The notes under the pieces are model-generated. The model was not told where the DNA came from, ran no database searches, and worked only from the letters and a program-made list of their open reading frames with translations. Shown here piece after piece: positions 11,330 to 23,709 of a stretch of DNA of 64,000 bases. Numbering within the stretch: position 1 is the first letter of the stretch; every line of letters starts with the position of its first letter. The stretch is taken from assembly GCA_020726505.1 (NCBI GenBank), contig JAHLEZ010000007.1, forward strand, positions 496,001 through 560,000, in the 5' to 3' direction. Source of the stretch: Leptodontidium sp. MPI-SDFR-AT-0119 (lineage: Eukaryota > Ascomycota > Leotiomycetes > Helotiales > Leptodontidiaceae). A program made the translations under genes and the position numbers.

Positions 11330-14300
11330 CTTGTTTGTTCGCTTTTGTTGCCTGCTTGACGGGTTTTGCTTCTGTTTCTTGCTTCCAAGAAACTCTGGCT
11401 TGTCAGTCATGGATTCAGGTATGTTGCATCATCTGCGCTTCCTTTGGTCTGTATATTGCATATCAGATTCACCCAGTCCTGCAATTCCGAACTCATCAAT
11501 CCCAAACCGCATCCTGGCGGTATCCCCATTGCCGGGTCCATTTAGGCTCAGGGTGCCATATTCATATGATAGCAACAAGGGATCTCCGTTCATCAGACGA
11601 ACTACACCCTGCCAAACGGAAATGGCGGAGTGCAATTGCCTCCATTGAGATGTGACAGAAGCGGCGTGTGGATGGCCAAGTTATGCCATAGCGACTCGGC
11701 CCCTGTTCACTTCTCAGATTCTCCCCACCACCCCACTATCAAGATAGAAATAGAATGGCAATGAATTGACATAAGGTGAAATTCCACTGACCGTCGATAT
11801 GCAGGCTCTCGGCTTTCATCTTTCATACACGGCACCTATCGCAAAAAAGCAAGTAGCCCGTTCATCCCACAGTACACTAGCAAACAAGCAACAACAACAA
11901 ACGACCGACGCAAACCGACCTCAAAAGAAACCCCTCTGAACAAAGAAAAAAATCACCAAAACTCACCAAAAAAAAAAATACCCACGACCAATTGTACAAC
12001 TTCCATTATGTCCGACACGCCATCTCCTGTCTCCAGTCTGTCCTCCGTACTATATTTGAATTTCTCGGCTGTCAAAATTGGGGTCCCAAACTCTCCGGAT
12101 CTCAGCGTCAAAATGTCTCAGCCTCTCACAACCAATTGAACACATCATGCAATGCACTGTGATGCGATGTGGTGTGGTGCGGATGCGAGCGGCTTTGACC
12201 TCTTTGGGATGCATGCATACAGATGACAGCACGGGAGGGCAGGGGTTGAGGCGAGCTGACATGTCACTCTATTCTTGTCCTCTGTCTTGTCTTGATGGCG
12301 TTTGACCACGACTGCAATATGGATTTCACGACTTCACGAATTTCCTTCCTTTGTTTGTTTGTCGACCGACCGTACGATACATCACGACACGATTTCATAT
12401 TGCCGACTTTTCAACTAGACATGCAGCCCTTCAGCATCACCGGACCTCACCAGTCATCCTCGATATTTCATTCAGCAAACCATCAATGAGGCAAGAACCC
12501 ATGGTCGGGTCAGCTTGTCTCGCAAGAATTGTGCTTGATTTGATTTGATTTGATGGTCTGATGGGACGGATGAGTTGGGGGCCGACCGCATCAATGACTT
12601 TTTTCGGCGAGGGGAAATGTTTGCTGTTACAGCTTACGACCGGACGCGTGTCATTTGCTTGCTTGCTCGCCTTTGTTTCCTCATAGAAAAGTTGCCGGGC
12701 TACAGGACAACAGCACATTGTGAATCACCTCTTGTTTTCTCGGGTTTGGCATCGCATCAATGTCCAGCACAGCACAGCACAGCACAGCGCATCAGGCTCA
12801 GCTTTTTCTTCCCTCACATCACATGGCCTCGATTTCGGTTTTTGTCTCTGTACTTCCAAGCAAGCAAGCGGGTGCGGGTGGATTAGACTTTGGCCGTCAA
12901 GCGCTCCTCCTTTTCCTTCTCTGGGGTTTTTTCTTTCTATTTTTTGCTGTTGTTTTTACCGGATTCGGTTGTCATTTGACTGGGAAAGGGAGGCTGTCTA
13001 CGTGGAAAAAGCAAATTTGTCAGAGCGCGAGTGTGCACGAAAGAATTAAGATGGTGTACGCAAGTACGGGCGTGGGTTGTGTGTTTGTTTTCCCCTTTTT
13101 GATTTTTCTGATGTGATTTCTCCTTTACACTCGTGTTTTTGAACACTCCTGACTTATGTACTGGTCTAGTCTAGTCTAGCTACCTAGTTAAGAATGAACG
13201 AACACTCTGTACCAATGAGCATCTGTCTTCTCTGACTGAAAGTATGGGAATGATGAATAGGATTTATAACTCTATTCTACGCTTACCCATTCTTCGACTT
13301 TGTCTGCAGTGATATATATAGAACCTTGACGTGAAAATTGAACCTATCGGCTAAATTCAGCCGATGAACTTTCGGCCGATGAAATTCGGCCGATGAGAGG
13401 AATGGATTGTGCAAGCATCAATGACTGTCTTATCACCGATTTTGAAGTCTAGCTCCTCCCACTTCACTTTCTTCCATGTCATCTGTATCACCATCGCCGT
13501 TTCATCTTCTCCCCTCCCCTCCAACATAACACAACAAGAACAGCACAACCCAACCCAACATCCACCTCTAAACACACACCCCATCCATCCATCATCTATC
13601 CCCGACATTACTAGACCAAAACGAAGTTGGGACAACCTTTTCCCAACACATCCATATGTCGTGTAACTGTGCAACCGCGTTCAATGCCCTGTATAACAAA
13701 GAAACGTTTCCTTCCTCCCTCGCAACCTTAATGATCCTGCTCCTTCTCCCACCACTTTCCAGCCTCCGGTATCTCATGGGTTCACATCATATCATGTCAT
13801 GCCAGGGCCCGACCCGCCCCGTCCGTCTGTGAAGATAGGGCTGTTCCTTCTGTATTGTGCTGTATCACGACATTTGGCTAGACTGTACGATATTGGCGGG
13901 TTAGGTTGGGCTGGGTTGAGTTGGGGAAGATCATGTAGAGTTGGTGCTGGTGAGATACTGGTATGGATATGTTGTGTGACATTGATGAATCCGCTGGCTA
14001 TGTGCGACATAAGGCTGCGTGGCTGCGTAGGGCTATCATATTGAGTCGATTTTTCTATATTTTCCTGTGTTGTACGACAACTGGGTGCCGTCACGATCAT
14101 GTATGTATATATGCAATGTGCCTATGCATGGCTTCGTAGATAATGCATCGTTCCTACCTACATAATACAATACCTATAATAGGGCCGTGCCGTCAGGTTA
14201 CACGACGGGATTGGCATAGTTCGGGCCTTTCGCTCCTTTATTCCCCTACTGGTAGTTCTCTTTTTGAAGCTGTACCTGCCCGATCATACATCGTTGTTCA

Positions 14301-14817
14301 CGGTCCACGGAGTATTATCGGCGATTATATCCCGTCACAGTTCATATACAATCGAAAGGGATAGTGCTGAGGAAAGCTGGTGTAGCGTGACAGCTGGCTT
14401 TGCTTGATTGATATCTTGAGGTACGTAAGCAGCCTTTATTGATGGATGTCATGCAGCCTTGTGACCTAGATGAGGTGTTTACTGACTGGATTCCGCGTGT
14501 CGGCTCTTCTGTTCTACAATATGGGAACGTGCAGGATCGGACGTAGAGGTTGATGTTGTGGGACTTGAGATTAGGAGAGTTGGGGAATGTGAGAGAGGGG
14601 GGTTATTGGATAGGGAGATTTTATCCGTTTTGGGAGGTCACTTGCTTCGGATGAGGGGGAAACAAACAACGTTAGAGTTGGGTTCAGGTTCAGATTTACT
14701 GTATCTTGCGAGGGAATGAACAGAAGGTTTTAATTGGGTAGCAGATAAATATATCTTGTCTGTTGCGGATCTGAAATATGCCACATTACTGGCCCCAGAG
14801 GATGTTGTTTTGTTGCA
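11330..14817. other. Intergenic region with simple repeats
   Basis: I see no supported gene. It contains the 3' flank of the small cysteine-rich gene, TTTGA repeats near 12535-12555, a CACAG repeat near 12765-12785, a TAGTC repeat near 13165 and the GCCGATGAA repeat at 13356-13397. The frames are short and overlapping on both strands. Confidence 0.55.
13356..13397. repeat. Three tandem TTC(A/G)GCCGATGA(A/G) units
   Basis: Copies lie at 13356-13368, 13371-13383 and 13385-13397, at 14-15 bp spacing. The preceding TATCGGCT forms an inverted partner to the first AGCCGAT. Two units contain the palindrome CGGCCG. CGG/CCG triplets are typical half-sites for fungal Zn2Cys6 regulators, so a binding role is possible but unproven. 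Confidence 0.7.
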
Positions 14818-16174
14818 TCATTTGATACTGTGTTTGTTGGCCAAGGACTGGAATGTATATCCTCCTTCTGGCATCTTCGCGAGTGCGAGAAAAAGCCCGA
14901 TGATGACAATGTAGCTAGCCAAGCGGTATTTGAATGAAACCATAGAGAAATATGGTATTTTTGATGATGGTGCTGGCTCGAAGGTTGAGAGGCGGGGGAC
15001 TAGGCCATCTGGAATGTGTCAGTAGTCTGTTCTTGTGAAGCTTTGTTTAATTCTTTTGTACCCAAGCAGTGCAAAGGAAGAAATATTGTTGACTTACTCC
15101 ATACACTCTTCTTCTCTCCCTTCTCCACCACGACCTCATCACCAACACTCACCGTCCCCGGCCTGGTCGGGAATCCATACCTCCCAAAGACAGGCTCCCA
15201 CTTATTCCCAGTATCCACCCTCCGATCCTTCATCATCTTCTTCAATAACTTCCCACTTTCTCCTTCCCCCATCTTCCCATGCTCAAGATCCACATTGACA
15301 GAAGTACATCTCGAGCAATTACTCGTAAGCACCACCCTGCCTCCCGAGCGGGGGAACGTTAAAGTCTTCCAGAAATCCTCATCCCAAGCCTCCGTTCCAT
15401 CAAGAATGATATTCGGGCGAAACTTCTCATGGATAGCCTTCTCCTCGCCCGCAAGACGGGGGTGCAGATCTGAAAGCGAGGCTTCAGACGTCACGAGCAG
15501 GGCTGCGTTGTCTGAGAACTGCACATTGCTAGCCTGAGACGGGATCGCAGTTTTCATTTCTTGTAGCCAGGATGCTGCTACGGCGTCAGATTTCGGTTTG
15601 GGGATCCCGAGATTGTCGCCAAAGAAGGCGAGGACGACAGGGTATCCGAAACAGGCGGTGAACCAGGCGTTGGTTTCCTCGTCCATTATCCATGCTGGGT
15701 AGGATTTGATGGTGTTGAAATCTATCGAGGTCTTTACCTTGTCGTCTAGGCTGGGTGAGAATGGGATTGAGATCGTGGTTGCTTGGCTTGGGTGGGGGGA
15801 TGCGATGGCTGGGGTGGGGGTGCGGTATCGAACCGTGAAGCTTTCCGGGGAGGTGGAGGAGGATGGAGACGAGGATGGGGAGGACGGAGGAAGCTCGCAG
15901 TGAAACAGGGCCATCTCGGGTTGGTTCCCAACGAACATCTTGGCCCAGCCTCCATCTTCTTTGGGCCGGAGGAGGAGGTAGCGGCGGTCGTGGAGGAGGC
16001 CTTGCGGCGTCAGGGTCGCATTCGGGAGGGAGATGCCTCGGATGGACTTGATGGGGTAGACTATGAGCTTGTGGGATTGTCAATTAGACTTTCCCAAGTC
16101 TCAAATAGACGCTTTGTTCTGATAAAGAACTGGATGGATTTTACTGGGATTTGTCGTACCTCCTTGATCTTCAT
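14818..16174 (-). CDS. MOSC-domain molybdenum-cofactor protein (mARC-like) with C-terminal membrane anchor, 391 aa
   Basis: Reconstructed on the minus strand as exons 16160-16174, 15098-16067 and 14818-15008 (1176 nt). Intron 1 is 16068-16159 (GTACGA...CACAAG) and intron 2 is 15009-15097 (GTAAGT...TTCCAG). The first join gives MKIKELIVYPIKSIRGISL, the classic MOSC N-terminal beta-barrel start. The C-terminal MOSC domain has FRPNIIL near residue 221 and SNCSRC at residues 255-259. C256 is the likely cofactor-liganding cysteine by comparison with mARC proteins. The second join continues into W-NGLVPRL, matching the usual W-x-GL end of fungal MOSC proteins, then a hydrophobic segment at about 359-372 and a short polar tail. 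A Ser/Pro-rich insert lies at about 66-85. Probable role: membrane-bound Mo-dependent oxidoreductase such as N-hydroxylated substrate reduction; the substrate is unknown. Confidence 0.88.
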
Positions 16175-16238
16175 CTTGAGTCTTGGCCGTGTCGTGGTTT
16201 TCTGTGTCTATTCTTGTCCCTGTAACCCAGTCCTTGAT

Positions 16239-16244
16239 ATTATA
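16239..16244 (-). promoter_or_regulatory. Candidate TATA box for the MOSC gene
   Basis: TATAAT (minus strand) lies about 65 bp upstream of the ATG at 16174, within TTTATAATATC. Position and strand fit a core promoter. Confidence 0.4.
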
Positions 16245-19200
16245 AACAATGGGGCAATGCGAGAGACCGGTTTATGGATTTGTGGATATTGTAGAGTGTT
16301 GATGTAGCGAAAGGAGTCATAAGCAAAGCTCACGGACACGGTGCTTCGAGCTTGCTGCTTATCTTTTACGTACAGTAGTACCTTACGTACCTTCCTCGGT
16401 AGTCATCATGTCCAGTAAGATCGGTTGGTTCTCTGCAGCATAACGGCACTAAGTGCGGGGTCATTCTTGCCCCTCCACTTTTGACCTCCATGCATACCAG
16501 GATGGTAATTCTCCACCGGACCGGTAATCCGGTATCGAGACTTTTGCGAACGCTCACAGATTCACAACCGCATATGCAGCTTAGGACCTCGGTGAGACTC
16601 GGTGAAGATAGACCAAGGCGCGGTGGAAAGTATCGCCGATGAACGGACTTCCGAGATACGAGTTGTGATTGAAATGCCTAGGTACATGTTTCTTTTCTTT
16701 TGTTAGACTGTTCTAGACTCACTTTTCGTATGTTTAGCGTCAAGGGCCAAGCATGAACGAGGGGATTGTTCAAGGACGATGTCCCTGCGAGTTGGTTGGT
16801 ATTTAAGGTTTAAAGCATTTGACGAGGGGCGGGAAGTGCTTAGATGATACTTAGAAAGCAGTATCTTTGTTCCTGACCTAGCGCCGGTATAGTTAGGTTA
16901 GAATAATGTCTTGCCTCGGCAGTTAGAAGGTACGGGGAAGGAGAATCAGGGCCGTAGAAGGTTGAAGGTTCGATAGGATTCGAATCCTGGTTTAGAAGGG
17001 TTTAGGCTAGAATAGGGAATTTGGTGTGTTGCTTGGGGTGCTTGGGGTTGAAACATGTTCTACGGGACCCCCACGGACATGCGATCCAAATGTAGAAATA
17101 TTGGTAGCGTTGGTGCCGGACAATGAATCCTGGTACCTGTAAAGGTAATATGTCTCATTCTGGTATTTACTGGGAATCTCGAGCCAAAATACTTTCACCA
17201 GTGCTGAAGGGATTACTAAACGATCGCCAAGTTTAGCGACTCTCGTACCAGTATCATACTGGAAGCAAGGTATAATCAGGCCACAACCGGTTCCAACTTC
17301 CAATCCACTTGACTTGGAAATATCTACTAAACTGTAATTTTGCATTGACCTCGACTCCTTTCAAATCGAATCGAATTGCTAACACTAGAGACCTTTTGCT
17401 GAAAAATGGGTCCAATTTCTGCAGCACCTGCTGTATTGACTCCGTTATACAGATAGAGTAGTGGATCTTTTGTAAAGCCTATCGTCGCTTACAAAGAGGT
17501 CCTCGTTGACGAAGTAAAGCCGACGAAAGTGGATATCCTAAACACTGCTTCGACCCCCCCCCCGGAGTTAGACTAGATTAAGTTGAAATCAAGTATCCGT
17601 CTAAGAGAATGAGAGTGCCATTCAAACGGCACCTTGTTAAGCTATAGTGGATTCTTTGAGCGATTTTCCGTGGCATCAGAGTTAGTCTCTTGGTAGAGCT
17701 CTAGTCACATATCAAAAATCATTTTGCGTGGCCCCTGGCAAAAGGTCTCCATTGACCGGTTTCGCACGCCTGATAGTTGTATCCCGCATTACCCCGCACT
17801 TAACTGAAGTGCCCTGGAGCGAATGTTTTGGTCTGTGAGTTTAGCGAGTGATTCAACATCAACAAACAACCCTAGGCAGTGTTCAGAGGCTCAGAAGGTC
17901 TAGGGAGTGAATGCACATCTATGGGGCACATAGCAACTGCAGTACCATATCTCCGTTCCAAGCAACAGCTGAATTATAAATTAGGCAAATTAGAGCGAGG
18001 TTGAATCCGTCAGATCTCTGAGGCCAGCCAGTTTTGCTGTTCCTTAACCAGTACACGTTATGATCAACAATTGACTGTTCTACTCACGATAGAGAGAAGA
18101 CACTGGCATATTTAGTTCCTCAGATAGTTCATCTTCTCCCTCAACTCGCTAGGGTGTAACTTCCAACTGAGTCACACACTCGAGAACGCGAGTATATAAC
18201 CTCTGTTAGGCGATTTAAATTACGCTCCACTCAAGTCTCAATACAGAACAGACTCAGCTTTCACGCACTCCACTTGGATGGTTTGGTACGTGTAGTGATG
18301 CAAGAGCCTATGCACCAGCCACTTTTGCTTCTTGCCTCGCGGCCCTTAGCGTAAATCAGCCTAGGTCTAGCCACCTCAGCACTATCAATTTGCTAGCAGT
18401 TTTCCGTGTTGGTCGTCAAATGGTAACTCGAAAGTGAAATAGGAGATGACAGCGAGTGTAGAAGCAACAACTTCTCATCTCTAGCAGTACTATTTCCCCT
18501 ATCAGCGCGCGATATCTACTAGGTTCCAACACGATATCTTGTGCATTCTGCTTGATCCATCATAAGAGTTTCGTGGCCTTGAGCGATTAACACACCACAA
18601 GCCCCCAAGCCACCCACCATGTGATATCTCCGGACCACCTTGCGCCTTTTCTGAAAAGTAGCATGCTCAATATCCCAGTCTTTTAATATCAACGCAGCAG
18701 GCGAGGATTCCATCATGCCGTGCTTGCTAGCGGTCGTACTCGTTACAATTCACTTCAAGTCTGTTTCTTAATTTTTAGCTCAAAACATCACGTTATCATA
18801 CTTTGCTGTTTTAGATTTACTTACCAGCGAGGGAAGGGTATTTAATCTCTAGTTTCGTGTTCGAGGTCGACGCAATAGATGACTACAAAGGAACATCTTG
18901 TACCGTCTTACTGTATCCCATCATTTGAAAGGAGGAAGAAATATCTTCATCTATAAGTAGACGAGTGCTAGAATCGTAAATGAGTTGATATACTTTTTGG
19001 GGTCGGGGTCGGGGCCGAGCGAAAATATCTCGTGCTCATTGTTATCAATCTCTCGGTTGTTGTCATTTCTCAAACTCCTTGGAGCAGCCTACTGGAAATA
19101 AAGTGACCACAACTGTGTAGAGAGGGCATAAAAACCCCTTTAAATATATATATATATATTTAGGTTTGAGGGTAGAGACTCACAAACCAGTTGAGTTGAA

Positions 19201-21490
19201 TGTCCGCGGCATTCCATGTCATATCCATTGTTGTATGCCAACAATCTGTCGTTCTCCAGAGTTGAGCCGCGCTGGGTTTTATACACTTGGCTAAGGACTT
19301 TTCTGATTACACTGCCACGAAGGGAACTCGCTGAGATCATGCCGTCTGAACGATTGTCATGTTCGGCTTGATTAAGGAAGGTTAATATGTAGTCATTTAT
19401 CTCGCAAAACCTTACTCAGTTCTTCGCTCTAACACACATCTGCGTCACAGAAGAGCCCAAATTATTTCCTTCTCGCAAGAACAAAGACTACGAGGTAAGA
19501 TCTTATGTTACAGCTGTAGAGCCATTTTATGATCAGCTGGGATGGTGCACGAAGTTGGTGATGTCAACACAGAATTGTATCCCAACTCAAGTCATACCTA
19601 TTTTCGGAGGTAGGCTACAAGCCTGTACTGTCGGAGTTCTGTTGCTAATGTCAACTGTACCCACACTGTCATTGTTCAACCTTTTTCTTTTCAAAAATAT
19701 CAATTTTGAAACCTTAGGTGATTCTGGCTAAGATTATTTTTGGGATATCCGGTCCTAGTACTCAAATCCTACTTGCTTCCCGAGGAGAACATAGCAAATC
19801 TTGATGCCGAAATTAGCAGTCTCCGGACCTAGATTGCAAGCTCTTCTGTGAAGTTCGATGTAAAGCCTAGTTTCAGAGCTCAGAGACGGTATCTATATAC
19901 ACCGGTGTGAAGACATAGACACGAATTGATGGATGTGAATACCACTCGGCCCTCAGAAGTCGTTTTCTCCTGTTTATGCCCCACGTTATACCATCGATCA
20001 CTTCAATCCCAAGCTACTTCATTCCACGCACTTCCTCTCTGTTTGGTTCATCTTTGGTAAAGCCATAATTTTTCAGTTGCCTTCCGGGTATATCAATACA
20101 AACTTCACTTCATTTCTCACCTCAAACGACGTCGGCGGTTGAAGCAGCATCTATATGCTTCCTTGCAAGCGTCGGTTTTCCTGACACCTTCTGGTCATGC
20201 ACGGCGACTTTCAGAGTATTTTTTCGGCATTTAATATCCTCTTGGGAAGTCAAATAAACCTGGCATTTCTCTGCGAGGTATTCCTGTCAGGTGCCGTCGT
20301 GAATTATACCGCTGTCATCTCTAAATATCTGCTCTAATGAGGTTAAATTCAAGGTGTTGTGGAGCTTACGAATTATGCATCTTCAAAAACTATCTAATAC
20401 GATAAATTGAATCGTTGATGTTGAGGTTGAGGTTCTCACCCGCCATTGAGACATCGTCTGTTCAGAACTAAGTCGACGAGACTAGATTCCAAGTCATATC
20501 CATTGGCGTGGCTTTTCTACCGTATTCGTATCATTCCCCTAAATAGTCGTCCCCCTCAGCAAAATTTATGGTTTTTTCCCCTCCTCTATCTGAATAATCG
20601 CTCCTGTGAGTGAATGTGATGGAATGAGTGATTCCCGCCCGAGTTACTGTTTGTCTTGACCGAGTGGTGGCTACTTGTCGGAAATATTGTAGCATCGTCA
20701 TCGCTGGGTTTTTGCGTAACAGGGAAGGAAGGAGCTAATTTACCGTATTTCCAAAGTGGTGTCGTGTGTGATGAAGAATACCTCACTTCACTGAATAATT
20801 TCGGGGGAGATGACAATGCCGTGGTCTATGACAGTGATGCCCCACTAAATAGGATTTGGGATTCTGAGGAGAAGGTGGACAGAGAAAGTGCGAGAAATGA
20901 ACGCTGAATCGTTGAGAAATCGCATTGGTGACTCTTTGTAACTTGGGAATGATGTGATATACTTCTTCGAGATCTCCTGGTTTCCCATGATACTCTCATC
21001 CTTGCTAGGTTCGATGCTCTGGTTTGTGTTGGCGGGATGTAGTTCACATTTATAGCCGATTTTGAGTACAACGTTTCGACACCAGGAGAGAGTGTTTTCG
21101 AGTGCGCTGGGTAAACTAAAAAGAGGTTTACCCTCGCGTTCCAATTTAAATATCTTCATTCATTATTCTGTGTGTAAATTTCCAGCTTTGAAGCGCACAT
21201 GTAGATATCAATATTCGTGTAGATGGATGTCTGTTATCAAGCGAATTTGGAAGGAAAACCTCAAGTCTTGTTCACGAAAGGAATATCAGAAGCCGTGGGA
21301 GAGGAGAATATATTGGAAATCGTTCCCTCTTGGAGTCTTGGGAGCTTCAATCTGTCTCATTTCAGAAAATACAGCTAAACTCCTTCCCCCAAGTCACTAC
21401 ACACCTCTACAACTGCAATATCCTCGCTTAACCTCTCTCCTCAACAAACCCCTCCAAAATTCCCTTTCCCAACCACACCACCGCCTCACC
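16245..21490. other. Gene-free stretch
   Basis: No frame here exceeds about 110 codons in isolation and none resembles a known family. Stop codons are dense in all frames between about 17.4 and 20.5 kb. An AT dinucleotide run sits at 19145-19161 and a small palindrome (AGGATTCGAATCCT) near 16977-16990. The long plus-strand frame at 21062-21814 only overlaps the DUF8021 gene in antisense. This may be decayed repeat or spacer DNA; I could not compute a RIP index. Confidence 0.5.
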
Positions 21491-22394
21491 TCACCTCCCA
21501 CACCCCTTCGTCGAACAAACAGTAAGTTCATGCACATACCTAATCCCTCCCCCCTCCACCCTCAACAAATTACTACTCGGCGTCCCCTCCGGCCTCACCT
21601 TATCAATAAACGGGAAATCATTAAAAACATCCACTGCGCCGACCTCCTCATCAACAACATACCTCCTATTCGCAATCTTGAACGGCAGCGGGAACTGCGG
21701 CATCTTACACGTATTCGTAGTCGTCGTTTTCGTTCCCGTGTACGCTCCGCCTTCGAGACGCGCGCACGACGCGCCGTAGGGGACTTTGACGCTCGAGTCG
21801 CCCCAGCTGTCTAGGTAGGCGTCTGCTGCTGCTTTGATGGTGGTGCGGGTATCGCGTTTACCAGCGGGGATGACGTCCCATCTCTCGAGGGAGGACCAGT
21901 AGAGGTGTCCTGTGGCGTTGAATACCCAGTCGCCTTCGTCGGTGATTACGCTTTGGATGGTGTTGATGGTGAGTTTTTCGGCACTTCCGGAGCCTGATGA
22001 TGCGTCGGCGGTGCTGAATAGCATGCGTGTGTGGATCACGTAGGGGCGTTTGTTGGTTGCGGCTGTTAGTTCGGTGAATGTGCTGCATTCGGTTGTGTCG
22101 TGTAGAGAACGGTTTATGTCGATGTGGAGGGAGGTGCTGAGGACGCCTTTGGAGATGGAGAGTGAGACGTCGTTTTCAAAGTAGGTGCTGTTTGGGGCGA
22201 GAGGGAGGAGGAGGGGTTTCCCTGAGGTTTGGGCGGATACTTGGAGTTTGTTAGAGGTATTTGAGGAAGCGTGGGAATATGGACGGGGGAGTGGTACCGT
22301 ATGCGGCTGTTGCTTCTTGGAGGAGAGCCCGTGGACATGCGCCTGAGACTTGGGAGGCAAGTCCTAGCCATGCCAAGGCGAGGGTGTAGATCAT
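21491..22394 (-). CDS. DUF8021-domain secreted protein, 281 aa
   Basis: Two exons on the minus strand, 22298-22394 and 21491-22239, with a 58-bp intron at 22240-22297 (GTACCA donor, CTCTAAC branch, CAAG acceptor). The first 18 residues form a signal peptide (MIYTLALAWLGLASQVSG) followed by ACPRALLQEATAAY. The mature part shows the family pattern: LLPLAPNSTYFEND, the D-T-x-x-C-x-TFTEL stretch, GDWVFNA...YW, a RLEGGAYTG block, RRYVVDEEVGAVDVF and a terminal RYVHELTVC. Six or more cysteines fit disulfides of a secreted protein. The ATG at 22394 is chosen because it opens directly into the signal peptide. DUF8021 proteins are common in the secretomes of plant-associated ascomycetes; no activity is established. 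The start of the gene has a different frame from its body, so a one-exon prediction would lose the signal peptide. Confidence 0.9.
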
Positions 22395-23709
22395 GATTTG
22401 GCTTCTCTCTACCTCAATTTTGAAATGAGGTAGCCCGAGAGTTCGAATTAAGTGCAGCACCACGGGAATCTTTCATCGCGCATCAAGCTAGCTGGCAGGC
22501 TAGCTAGGTATGCCTTTACTCTTGTACTCGATTAAGCGAGGCGGGAAAAGGGATGTGTCTTTGCATTCTGCCCCTCTTTTTCAATCCGGGGAAGACATCA
22601 AATTGTTTACTGCTATACTCCACAAATGACAAATAGCAGGAACAGTTCGGTAGTTGATTGTCGCTCGCAGGTATTGTGGGGAAGATGGAAATATGCAGAG
22701 GCGTTTGCAAGTGCCGGAGGACGAGTTTATCTGCCTAATTGATTACCGAGCCCTGAGCCGGATAGGCTGGAGTGCTGGAATATAGCAGTGCTAATATTCA
22801 GAGATAATATAATGGGGTTTAGGAGCGGGTGAGGCTGTTCGTACAGACAGGGTGGGGTAATTGGAAGTCTGCATAGACTGAGCGGCTGTTCCTGCGTGTT
22901 GATCAGCCAACAACGGCACTATTAACTAGTCCTGGAGTTGCAGGGACCGAAGTTTATGGGGCAAAATCTGGAGGCTGGCTTCATCTCTTGGATATTTAAA
23001 TATGTGCTTATTTGTTCATAATGAGAAGTCCTTCGAGACATCGATCTCATGGTCAAGGGAATCCTCAACTGCCTGAGAATAGCTCGGACTTCTGACTTAG
23101 ATCACACTTGTGTTTCACTGTATCCGATGGTATACAAGGAAATGAAGACTTGGAGTAAGGGAATTACCATTACTTCCCTTCGACCATGACAAGAGCAGAG
23201 ATTTTCTCAAATTCCACCTCAGGGAGAGGAAGTGGAGGGGGGATTCAAGGTAGGTAGGTAGGTTCCTTTTACTGTACAGATTAGAATATAAGGAAGTCAC
23301 GAAACATAAGCAAGTAAGTTGTTGATCTATGACACTTTATAAAGAATCGCAATCTTGCTTGGAATTGGAAATCGTTTGCTTTTTGGGCATAGTGCAGCGC
23401 AATCTATTGTCTGATCTCTCTGTCTCTCTGTCTGTCTTGTCTGTCTGTTCGGTATCGATCTATCCCATCCAGTCTAGGTACGCTCCTAACGCAATCTGTT
23501 CCATGCCGGTCTATGATCTAGGTCATCTAACTTCCAGTCTTCCTCCCACCCATCCAGTCTCCGGAGGTATCTCCGCATCAACCAAACTTTAATCCAGTGT
23601 GAGAATGCTCATATCCAGCTGGGCATTCTCAATCTTCAATCTCAATCTCCAACCACCAAACAGTTCATAATCCAGGATACATACCATATCCAACGCCCAC
23701 ACACCCACG
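22395..23709. other. Intergenic region: DUF8021 promoter and F-box 3' flank
   Basis: There is no supported gene. It contains a TAGG repeat (GGTAGGTAGGTAGG, near 23251-23264) and a TCTG/TCTC pyrimidine repeat near 23417-23450. Confidence 0.55.

Noticed and set aside
15016..15537. 173-codon plus-strand frame
   Set aside because: Antisense of the MOSC gene, with low-complexity Ser/Pro/Leu composition.
16965..16992. B-box-like TTCGAATCC near a palindrome
   Set aside because: The palindrome leaves a four-base loop and there is no matching A-box or stem structure.
21062..21814. 250-codon plus-strand frame
   Set aside because: It overlaps the DUF8021 gene in antisense and its long 3' half is the complement of that conserved sequence.
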